Both the position numbers and the translations under genes were made by a program. Source: Nitrospiraceae bacterium (GTDB lineage: Bacteria > Nitrospirota > Nitrospiria > Nitrospirales > UBA8639). From it: 64,000 bases of DNA. How positions within the stretch are numbered: position 1 is the first letter of the stretch; each line of letters starts with the position of its first letter. Of the stretch, positions 54,034-62,352 are shown one piece after another. Where the stretch lies: NCBI GenBank assembly GCA_020632635.1, contig JACKFE010000002.1:496001-560000 (forward strand), written 5' to 3'. The notes beneath the pieces were generated by a model. It was not told where the DNA came from, did not search any database, and saw only the letters and a list, made by a program, of their open reading frames with translations.

Positions 54034-57000
54034 ATGAGACGATTTCTTATCATCTCCATGTGGTTCCTCATCGGTAGTTTGATGGCTATAGATTCTCATC
54101 TCGAAGCCGGGAGTGACCTTCATCTTCCGCAGGTGACGCTAAACCAGTCGACCTCATTTCTCGGCTCGGATGGGGACACTATCGAAGTGCCATCTGGAAC
54201 GTACACAGTGGAACAGGCTGATAACTGGATTCGACTCCAACAAGACGAGCGTCGTGATGCCATCATCCTGCAGGCGAGCCCCCTAACACATATAGAGCCT
54301 GTCACCCATTCACAAGCCATACTGAAACAACACGGATTCAACGAATTTCAGCTCATGCTACTACTCCCAGATGGAACCGGCCTCACTGTCACGGGACAGA
54401 GCCAGTTAACATCACGAGGGATTTCGGCGCTGGCCCGTTCACCGACTTCTCCAAAAAGCGCTGGGGGAAAAAGTACCCTTCCTCAGGGCCTTGGATCGGC
54501 ATCAGCCGGCATTCCCCAAGTGACCCAAGCTCGGCCAACCGTGGACGTTCCCACATCCACCGCCTCGCCACTCTTTGAAGCGACTTACTTGCCCTCGTTT
54601 AAAGGGACGCGCATGCTGGAAGGTCGCGTCTCACGCCTCCCCGTCAGCGCCTTTCACCAGCAAATCATTACTAGTACGACCGGGCTCGAACTGCGGACCC
54701 GATGCCTGGGTGAGAACGACACGGGTATGATCGTCGACATGTCCTCCAATCCCATGACCGATACCTTGGAGCCGATCCCCAGAGGACTGTCGCACACCCT
54801 ACCTCCGACGAGACTGACCACTCTCTACAATGACGATCATCCCTCGGCAGAAGGGAACCATCTGGGAAGTTATATTTGTGCAACCTGCCAATCTCCTGCG
54901 CCACCTACCTCGATTCGAGCCACAGTGTACGTTTTCAGCCAACGTCGGGCTACGGCCTATTGTACGTTGGAAAAGAAAGAACCCACCGGCTGGCAACCGC
55001 TGACCAACCCTCCGTTTCAACATTTTGGCGGGACCCTGGTGGATGTCGGCCCGCTCCAACCACATGACTACCTGGAAGTTCAAACCCAAGACTTCACCGG
55101 ATGGCCGGACTATCAAGCCAAGGATTATGATACCCGCATGCTTCTCTTCCAACCGACCAGTCCGGCAAACGGATTACTCTATAACGAAAATGCCCGTTCG
55201 GATCGTGATCCCAAAATCGTCATTCCCAATAGCGCCTGGAGCCATGGATCCAATTACGTGTTACTTGGAAAATCTCAGCCACACACTCAATCTAACAAAG
55301 GGGTCGAGGTGAACATTGACCTCGTACGTGGACCGTTGAACCATGGCCAATCTTCTCATACATTTGGCACCTCCCATCTTCTCTCACCAGGTCGGTACTA
55401 TGTGTGGCTGTATGCGAAAACCACTTCGCCGGTCGGGACTCCAACCCCGAAGCCCCATTCGTCCGCCGACATGAACAGGGCTCTTGAGAATGGATTTACC
55501 TGCCCACCGATCATTACCCCCAAGTCGTCCACAAAAAATCCTCAGTTGAGGGGAACGCTCAACTCCAGGGCATTCGACTTTCGGATTATCGCCAAGCAAA
55601 ACGGCGCTTGGACAGAACGAAAACGCCGGACAATCCTGAAAGGCCAAATGGGTGCGAAGGCGGGAGATCTGAATCTTTTCCTCATGGACCTCGATGTGCC
55701 CATTCCCACCGAGATCGCCGTTGAAGTTCAACATCCAACTCAAGATGTGGAATTTTTCCCACAATGGCGGGTTATGCGGAATCCGGATGCCAGTGATTTC
55801 ACGGTGGCATCTTTTAATACCCTCTACGACTCCGGTTCACCTCATGCAAGGAAAACCCGTAATGCGGCCAACCTCCTAGCTTCCCGTGGCATGATTCAAC
55901 CTGGCACCGGGGCCATTCTTGAGCCCACTGACCAGGCACCCTGGCAATGGGATGCTGATCTCATTGGTCTGCAAGAACTCAGAGACGGAGATGACGATGG
56001 ATTTGCGGAATACTTTTACGCGGATGTTTTTGCCCGAGAAGCGATGCAGATGGGCTCTCGATCCTGGAATGTCATTCGAGGGCAGGACGAAGACTTCCCG
56101 AATGCGGTGGCCACCGATGGGCGGGGTCCGGTGTTTATCACCGAGCACCTTTGGAGGAGTGGGAATGCCAACAACATTTTCCTTCCGAATTCACTTCTGA
56201 AGAAAGCCCGTTGCAAGACCTATGACCGAACCAATGAATATGAATGTGCCTTGGAGGATGGAGCCAGCGATTTTGTCAAGACGTTTGGCATCCCGGGTCA
56301 AATCAGTATCCCACGTTATCGGTCAGTGACCGCATCCGGACAGCAAGAAGCTGATCGGCCGATCATGGTAGTCAATCTTCATTTGGCTGACGGATCCTCC
56401 GGTTGGTTGAAGAGACGCAACCAACTCAATAATCTCATGACCAAACTCCGCACCTTTCTCAAGGAAAACCCCTCGGCCTTTAACAGTGAGGGGAAAAACC
56501 ACCCACACCATTACCAAAATCGAATCCTCTTACTCGGCGATTTCAATTGGTCTGCGCATCATTGCGGCGAGCACTATTGGTTCTTGCACACCCTTCGGGA
56601 AGCGTTCGGCTATGCGGTGGACGTATCGATGGCTGCCAATGACAATGACATGCATGATCGCATGGGCGCCATCGGCTCCAATGGTATTCCACAGAACTGG
56701 GAAAGTGCCAAAAGTTGGAAAAAGGACCCGTCCCGCCATACCAAGTTTCCCTGGTGGATGACTACCCACCGAGGGAAAGCAGGGAACCTGTATGACCGGA
56801 ATGAACGGTACGATGCCATGATGTTAGTCGGAGCCGGATGGGCCTATGACGATCCGGTCCGAGAGTATGAAGTTCTGTGGGATCGAAACGGCAATAATCC
56901 ATTGAATGGTGACTCAAAGGGTGGTGTGGAAATGGCCGACACGGGGAACCTCGTCACCCAAAATGGGTACCGCCCTCAATATGCGTTGAAATGCCGAAAA

Positions 57001-57108
57001 CCAAGTTGCGAGGAGGAAGATCGGACGAACTCAACGAAACCAGGCGACCCGGCCTTAGATTCTGATCATTTACCCATTCGAGCACGACTTCGGGTTTTTA
57101 TCCGATAA
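54034..57108 (+). CDS. Secreted TYSG-domain protein with endonuclease/exonuclease/phosphatase domain
   Basis: AGGAGG precedes the ATG; 1024 residues. Signal peptide (SMWFLIGSLMAIDSHLEA), TYSG domain about 30-130 (QVTLNQSTSFLGSDGDTIEV, GTYTVEQADNWIRLQ, RRDAIILQA, LTSRGIS). The middle (about 185-580) is beta-rich with no known family. The EEP domain starts near 587: VASFNTLYDSG, DLIGLQELRDGD, VVNLHLADG, LLLGDFNWS near 834 and DSDHLPIRARL near 1009, so the catalytic Asn, Glu, Asp/Asn and Asp-His are all in place. It should hydrolyse phosphodiesters or phosphomonoesters outside the cytoplasm, e.g. nucleic acids or phosphorylated lipids. DNase activity is not proven. Confidence 0.88.
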   Translation: MRRFLIISMWFLIGSLMAIDSHLEAGSDLHLPQVTLNQSTSFLGSDGDTIEVPSGTYTVEQADNWIRLQQDERRDAIILQASPLTHIEPVTHSQAILKQHGFNEFQLMLLLPDGTGLTVTGQSQLTSRGISALARSPTSPKSAGGKSTLPQGLGSASAGIPQVTQARPTVDVPTSTASPLFEATYLPSFKGTRMLEGRVSRLPVSAFHQQIITSTTGLELRTRCLGENDTGMIVDMSSNPMTDTLEPIPRGLSHTLPPTRLTTLYNDDHPSAEGNHLGSYICATCQSPAPPTSIRATVYVFSQRRATAYCTLEKKEPTGWQPLTNPPFQHFGGTLVDVGPLQPHDYLEVQTQDFTGWPDYQAKDYDTRMLLFQPTSPANGLLYNENARSDRDPKIVIPNSAWSHGSNYVLLGKSQPHTQSNKGVEVNIDLVRGPLNHGQSSHTFGTSHLLSPGRYYVWLYAKTTSPVGTPTPKPHSSADMNRALENGFTCPPIITPKSSTKNPQLRGTLNSRAFDFRIIAKQNGAWTERKRRTILKGQMGAKAGDLNLFLMDLDVPIPTEIAVEVQHPTQDVEFFPQWRVMRNPDASDFTVASFNTLYDSGSPHARKTRNAANLLASRGMIQPGTGAILEPTDQAPWQWDADLIGLQELRDGDDDGFAEYFYADVFAREAMQMGSRSWNVIRGQDEDFPNAVATDGRGPVFITEHLWRSGNANNIFLPNSLLKKARCKTYDRTNEYECALEDGASDFVKTFGIPGQISIPRYRSVTASGQQEADRPIMVVNLHLADGSSGWLKRRNQLNNLMTKLRTFLKENPSAFNSEGKNHPHHYQNRILLLGDFNWSAHHCGEHYWFLHTLREAFGYAVDVSMAANDNDMHDRMGAIGSNGIPQNWESAKSWKKDPSRHTKFPWWMTTHRGKAGNLYDRNERYDAMMLVGAGWAYDDPVREYEVLWDRNGNNPLNGDSKGGVEMADTGNLVTQNGYRPQYALKCRKPSCEEEDRTNSTKPGDPALDSDHLPIRARLRVFIR

Positions 57109-57316
57109 GGTCGCGATACCTTGCAGCTTGCTCATGGCGGAACTCAGATCAGAGGTGAGCGATGAAGTGGATCTGACGTTCACACACAGCGCCCCTCGTC
57201 ATCGGAGATCCAAAACCAGAGTCCCACGTGACGAAAGCTGCAACCGTCGCCTGGGTTGAAAACTCCGGTTCTCCCGGCTAGGCCTTAATCTCGATCACGA
57301 CAGGTTAGGAGGGAAT

Positions 57317-59485
57317 ATGCGAGCATATTGGACAGTTATTCTTTTGAGCTTGATGATCCATGCAAGCATGGGCACGGTCTATTCAGCATCCGCTCCACCG
57401 AAAATTTCTGTGGAAACGCCTATATACTTCTCTGCCGCCGACGGGAGTGAAATGCTTCTCACACCTCACGTCTATTCGGTGCAAAGTCGAGATCCATTCC
57501 TAGAAATGCGACCCGTCGGGGCAGACAGAAAAGAGACGATATTACTCAACGCGACCATCGGCACCCACCAGGAGTCTGTTGGGTCAACTACTGCCTTCCT
57601 CACAACAGGAGATGAAGAGAATTCGTATCATCTTGTTCTGTTGAAGCCGGAGGGAACCGCTTACGAGGCTATCGGCACGACGACAAGTCTCCGCTCCAGG
57701 GGAACCACGACACGCCTCACCCCAATCCGTGTACAGTCTCTCCTGCAAAATCTGAAGAGCCAGACTGTACCGCTCAACAGACCGCCCCTTTTCCCCATCC
57801 CGACTATCCCGCCATCAGAGGTACAGACCACGAACCCGTGCGTTCGGGATGTTCGCGAGGATTTCCTCAAAATACGGACGCATGGCGATAAACTCGGGTT
57901 CCGTCATACTCAATCACCCGGAGCCTATACTGGAAGTGGCAGTTCTCATTATCAGGGCATTCAACGATTGGGCAATTATCTGGCCATATCCGGCAGTGCA
58001 GCCCATGCCGGTGAAATTATGGTCGTCGAAATGCAGTCCAGAGCAAAGACCGGCCGGTTTCGTTCCAATCGGCTCTCCTCAAATACGCCCCCCAACAATG
58101 ACCGGGTTATCAAAGTCATTGAAGCCAGTCGCACCCTGACTCACGCTGGTGGATTTCAGATCATGGGAGAGGTGCTGGCCGTCGGGGTAGAAGGAAGCAA
58201 TCAATCCGAAGTGGTGTTCTATAACATCAAAGATCCGACCAATCCACAAGAGCTGTACCGGATTTCGCGTTCGGGAACCATCGGAGGGTTTAGCGAGAAA
58301 CCCAGTGCCGGAGCAACAGCCCTGGTACAACGCCCGGATGGTCGCTTTCTCCTACTAGTCGGACGGTCGGATTCCAACGTTCTGGATTTCTACCTCTCCC
58401 GAAATGCCAATATCCTGACCAACACATTTGTCCACGTCGATTCCTGGCACGAGCATGAACTGCAAGGCATGGATCGGGAATTTGGAAACTATCAGAACAT
58501 CAACTTCGTCCGGCAATGTGACGGCCAGGTCTTTGTTGTTGGACTTCATAAAAACGTGAACCTAGGAGGCATCCTCAGCGGAGGAGAGGATTGGGCCGAT
58601 TTGTTTAAACTGGAACTGCTTCAAATCGGACAAATCGGAAATCCCGGTATCCTCCGTCATCATACGGTCGTTACGAAAATCGCGAACCGGCATCTGTACT
58701 GCCATGACATCTGCGACTTCGATGCAGGCGCTGGCGTGTATGTCGATTCACAGGGAGAATTGTTCATCTATGGAGTGGAACATTGGCGGCACAAGGGCAT
58801 TGTCCGGTTCAATGAATTCAGGCCGGTTCCCTCATCCGTCTCACCTCCCCTGCTCGACCTCAATCAGACCTGGATCGAACTCTATGACGACCGTGCCTTT
58901 GGCGATCGCAGTATCATGATCGATTTCCGTGACCATTCATTGAGAAATTTTTCTGACTATGATCAAGTTGAAGGATTCGAGGACAAAACCTCCTCCGCCA
59001 AGTGGGTCATTCCCTCGGGTTGGCAATACTTGCTGTTTGAGGACAAATCATTCAAGGGACGCTTGCTCAGACTGTCCGGGACCGGCGGTCTAGGAGCCAT
59101 TTCCGACTTCAGCCCCAGAGATTGGAACGATACAGTCTCATCCTCAAAATTTTCTCCCGTCACGATCACACAACTCGGCCAAGCCTGGGTCGAACTTTTC
59201 GATGATCATACGTTTAAAGACCGGCGTCTGAGGATAAACGGAGGTTCGGCTGGAATTTCTAATTACCAAAATATCACTGTGGAAGGACAACGAGGATTTG
59301 GGGACAACGTCTCTTCAGCCCGATACATGATCCCCAATGGTTTGGTTTACCGCTTATATGAACATGACTCTTATCGGGGAAAAACCTTGGATTTGGTAGG
59401 CACCGGACGAATCGAGGAAATTCCTGATTTCACTACCCGAAGCTTCAATGACCAAGTCTCTTCGTCCAGATTTATCACACCATAG
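57317..59485 (+). CDS. Secreted TYSG-domain protein with beta/gamma-crystallin repeats
   Basis: AGGAGG lies before the ATG; 722 residues. Signal peptide ending TVYSAS, TYSG domain about 27-130 (KISVETPIYFSAADGSEM, PHVYSVQSRDPFLEM, LVLLKPEGTAYEAIG, SLRSRGTT). The middle (about 180-500) is a probable propeller-type region. The last 205 residues are two beta/gamma-crystallin domains (four Greek keys) starting near 516: WIELYDDRAFGDRSIMI, YLLFEDKSFKGRLLRL, WVELFDDHTFKDRRLRI, YRLYEHDSYRGKTLDL. Ca2+-site motifs of the type (N/D)(N/D)xxSS are present as NDTVSS and NDQVSS, with variants EDKTSS and GDNVSS. Calcium binding and a compact extracellular domain are likely. Confidence 0.88.
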   Translation: MRAYWTVILLSLMIHASMGTVYSASAPPKISVETPIYFSAADGSEMLLTPHVYSVQSRDPFLEMRPVGADRKETILLNATIGTHQESVGSTTAFLTTGDEENSYHLVLLKPEGTAYEAIGTTTSLRSRGTTTRLTPIRVQSLLQNLKSQTVPLNRPPLFPIPTIPPSEVQTTNPCVRDVREDFLKIRTHGDKLGFRHTQSPGAYTGSGSSHYQGIQRLGNYLAISGSAAHAGEIMVVEMQSRAKTGRFRSNRLSSNTPPNNDRVIKVIEASRTLTHAGGFQIMGEVLAVGVEGSNQSEVVFYNIKDPTNPQELYRISRSGTIGGFSEKPSAGATALVQRPDGRFLLLVGRSDSNVLDFYLSRNANILTNTFVHVDSWHEHELQGMDREFGNYQNINFVRQCDGQVFVVGLHKNVNLGGILSGGEDWADLFKLELLQIGQIGNPGILRHHTVVTKIANRHLYCHDICDFDAGAGVYVDSQGELFIYGVEHWRHKGIVRFNEFRPVPSSVSPPLLDLNQTWIELYDDRAFGDRSIMIDFRDHSLRNFSDYDQVEGFEDKTSSAKWVIPSGWQYLLFEDKSFKGRLLRLSGTGGLGAISDFSPRDWNDTVSSSKFSPVTITQLGQAWVELFDDHTFKDRRLRINGGSAGISNYQNITVEGQRGFGDNVSSARYMIPNGLVYRLYEHDSYRGKTLDLVGTGRIEEIPDFTTRSFNDQVSSSRFITP

Positions 59486-60074
59486 GAACCCTCTAGACTT
59501 GAGCACCTACTCCATCTCGATACGCCGCCGTATCTCTTTCGATACGACCGACCGTCGATATTCCTGAAATTGTATACGCCTTCGCCTCCAGTGTACTCAT
59601 TTTCCCTGTCATCATCCATAGATACCTAAAACCAACCAAGCCATGAATCCACTGGGCTCAGATGGCATAAGGGTTGCGTAACCCATTGAACAAGAACACG
59701 CGCTGGGATGACAACGATGACAAAGAAAGAGAATCATCCACCAGATTTCCTTGATGCCGATCTCCCTACCATAGGAGCACGGTCGATCTCTTATCGGAGT
59801 GTCAAAATCAGAAGGGACCGTTCGCTCTACCCCATTGAAAGCATAGATAAAACGATGGTTATGAGAAAAACGGCTGTCCGTCTCTTGGAATCACCTGAGG
59901 GGGAACTCTCCGACTGGACGAATCACTTTCTATCCTGTGATTCAAGGATCTTGTGCAGGCCGAATATCCCCATGATGCATATACGTTCGCTGTCTCACAA
60001 AAGACATTTTTTGTCCCAAATGTGCCAATTTCATGACATGGTCTGAATAGCCGCTTGACGAGGAGGGAAGCCCC
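59486..60074. other. Intergenic region, about 590 bp
   Basis: A frame of 112 codons runs from 59708 to 60046 (starts MTTMTKKENHPPDF) but lacks a ribosome site and recognisable content, so I leave it out. The GAGGAGGGAAG at about 60060-60070 is the ribosome site of the next small gene. Confidence 0.35.
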
Positions 60075-60290
60075 ATGGATGACATCATGAGCATTTCTCG
60101 ATCATTGGAAAAAGGGATGTACATTTTGCGGGAAGGCGATTGCCTATGGAGAATCGATGAAAAAGGCAGGGTCGAGGACATGGCCACGGGCCTGACTCGA
60201 GTCTTCGAACAACTGGCTTTTATTCAGCAATGGAAAACGCCGTCACGAGGCATTTTTGAGGAACATCCCCAACAAGATCCGTCAATTTAA
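60075..60290 (+). CDS. Small protein with SRGI acidic end
   Basis: The 71-residue ORF follows a strong ribosome site (GAGGAGG) and has a sensible coding composition. There is no signal peptide. It is helical (SISRSLEKGMYI, GLTRVFEQLAFIQQW) with CLWRIDEKG in the middle, and ends KTPSRGIFEEHPQQDPSI, again the R-G-I-acidic pattern. I do not recognise it. The tail match may be chance in such a short protein. Confidence 0.6.
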   Translation: MDDIMSISRSLEKGMYILREGDCLWRIDEKGRVEDMATGLTRVFEQLAFIQQWKTPSRGIFEEHPQQDPSI

Positions 60291-60846
60291 CAGGCAACGA
60301 TACGGTGCAGTCCGATCTGCTTTCAGGTATTTCCTGTATCCCCTCCCCCTCGAGTGCCTAAGAAGAGTAAATCCAAATGCATCTGCCTTCACCTTTTAGG
60401 TAGGAACGACTCTCGGTCTCATTGAGAAAATTTGAATGTCAAAAAATACAAAGGATTTCGCTACTGCAGGGATCAATATGACTGAAAAAAATTGATAAGG
60501 CTCATACCCGACGGAATAACGAACCATAGTTCAAGTGTGGGAGGGATGCCTCGCCCTACGAGACAGCATGCGGATGTGGCACATCAATAATGTGATCGTC
60601 GACTGTTATGTTCGGAGGCATACCAAAATCTTTGAGCTCCTTTCCGGCATGCCAGGCAGGGAATTCCGTTTCCTAATTTTCCTCACACATTAATTTCTTG
60701 TCAGGCCCATTTCGCTCACCTCCTGCCCGGAATGACGCCTACAGCACATCGTCCTCTTACATCCTCCCCTATTCCTTAACACCTTACGACGTTCAAAACA
60801 TTCGGGTGGATGATTGCGCTGCCCAAGCCCTACCAATTTTGAGGCT
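60291..60846. other. Intergenic region, about 555 bp
   Basis: It lies between the small gene and the end of the minus-strand Tat gene. I see no gene, terminator or repeat with confidence. Confidence 0.35.
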
Positions 60847-61938
60847 TCACCCAAACTCGGGGACGACCTTTTCGCAATACATTTCAACCTGCACATACCC
60901 CGGCTTGTCAGGAAGTCGCACCACACTCACGATACCAAGATGCTCAAGGTGGAGCGTAAAAACCACTGTATTGTTTTGAGTGGGGGATAACCATCGCAGG
61001 GTTCCCTTTTTTTCAAACCTGTCCGCATTCAACCCCTTAATGACAAAATTGGCATGCCAATCATAAAAGGGCTGGGCCTGAGTTTCGGGAAGCACTACCT
61101 TTACATTTGAATAATCTTGAGGCTTCGTTCCCGGAAAGCCGGAAACCGTCGGATTTGGAGGAAGGAGGCCTGCGGAAAATATTGGGGTCTCGACTCGGGC
61201 GACTTGTTGAATGCCCCCCCAACCATCAATAGAAAAATGAAAATAGCCTTTCAACGGGGTACTAGACATAGAAGGCTTGACGAATTGAGAGGCCGCATAG
61301 CTTCCAGAAACACGTTGAGTTTGCATGACACCGATAGTCACACGAAGGGACGCTGAGTGCCCAGGTAAAGCAATATCGGCATCTGGGAACGATAACTCCC
61401 GCAAAAAGCCCCCAGAAAATTGGAGCTCATTTCCTTGTTCTGCAAAGCGATCCTTCATGAAGATTGAACCGGTAATCGCCTGAGTGGCTCCTTGAAGGCT
61501 GTTGACCAGCCAGTTATTAAATGACTGGCCTGGAACAGGAAGGTAATAGAACACCAGATCACGGTATGTGAATCCCTGAATGTGTTTGAAAATCCGACCC
61601 TCCATCCCCTGCTGGCCGGAAGAGGATCGTCCCGCTGCTTCACCTCCCTCAAATCTGAATATCTCCAGAGGGCTCCCACCAAAAGACAATCCAAAGATTT
61701 GTGGATATCCCATCAATGGATCGGGAACAATTTCCCTTGGCGGCGACTGCCGGGACGGCTGAGATATGTCGGCATTGACTTCAGGAATCGACAAGGCTGC
61801 TAAGGCTGCCCCAGCCCCTTGGAAAACCCCAAGGGGAAGGCCAACCGCGGCTAACCCACCCATACTAGCCAGCCAGAGAAATCCCCTCCGTGAGAGAGCC
61901 CCATCCGAATCCCGTGGTCCTGGTTCCGCTGAATTCAT
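60847..61938 (-). CDS. Tat-signal protein with two tail-tube (gp19-like) domains
   Basis: The 363-residue protein has a twin-arginine signal (LSRRGFLWLASMGG, then a hydrophobic stretch). It is a paralog of the 41381 protein without the C-terminal extra domain. Domain 1 (about 75-215): FGLSFGGSPLEIFRFEGGEA, FTYRDLVFYYLPVPG, SFNNWLVNSLQ, GFLRELSFPDAD. Domain 2 (about 235-363): FHFSIDGWGGIQQV, NVKVVLPETQAQPFYDWHAN, GTLRWLSPTQNNTVVFTLHL, VQVEMYCEKVVPEF. The paired EHLGI and MYCE blocks of the two proteins match directly. An inactive or structural role outside the cytoplasm is possible; tube assembly is inference. Transcribed opposite to the neighbours. Confidence 0.8.
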   Translation of the reverse strand: MNSAEPGPRDSDGALSRRGFLWLASMGGLAAVGLPLGVFQGAGAALAALSIPEVNADISQPSRQSPPREIVPDPLMGYPQIFGLSFGGSPLEIFRFEGGEAAGRSSSGQQGMEGRIFKHIQGFTYRDLVFYYLPVPGQSFNNWLVNSLQGATQAITGSIFMKDRFAEQGNELQFSGGFLRELSFPDADIALPGHSASLRVTIGVMQTQRVSGSYAASQFVKPSMSSTPLKGYFHFSIDGWGGIQQVARVETPIFSAGLLPPNPTVSGFPGTKPQDYSNVKVVLPETQAQPFYDWHANFVIKGLNADRFEKKGTLRWLSPTQNNTVVFTLHLEHLGIVSVVRLPDKPGYVQVEMYCEKVVPEFG

Positions 61939-62352
61939 CTTTCATTCCCCCGTTTTTAGAGATATGTGTCCGGAAATTTACCACGATGCCAAGGGAATCA
62001 TTTGGCGCCTTGAGCTTACCAAATGAGTCGAAAAATACGCTCTATCGGTTCACGTCGTTCACAGAAACTTTCCTTAACCCTCTCCAGAAAGGGTTTTTGA
62101 GGGGGATAATTTGGGAAAAAGGTCCAACGGAGCAAACCCTGGCTCTTTCGGAAGTTAATCTTTTAAGATGGAAGCGGGTTCAAATGAAAAACTTGAAAAT
62201 CAATGATTCTACGTATTTCTGAAATTAAAGCAAGACTGAAGAAGGGGAGAAACCGATATTTCCATTTGTTTCAGATCACCGAACCATTTCCCCACCACAC
62301 ACGACCTACTGGATAATAAGGCGACTGACCCCAAGCTACTCAAATTGACCGT
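61939..62352. other. Divergent intergenic region, about 410 bp
   Basis: It holds the promoters of the minus-strand Tat gene and of the WD40 gene. No coding content or clear regulatory motif is visible. Confidence 0.35.

Noticed and set aside
59708..60046. ORF of 112 codons before the small protein at 60075
   Set aside because: No ribosome site and no protein-like pattern.
29010..61938. A complete T6SS, prophage or eCIS operon
   Set aside because: Only tube- and spike-like parts are present, all with export signals; there is no sheath, baseplate wedge, ATPase, terminase, capsid or integrase gene.
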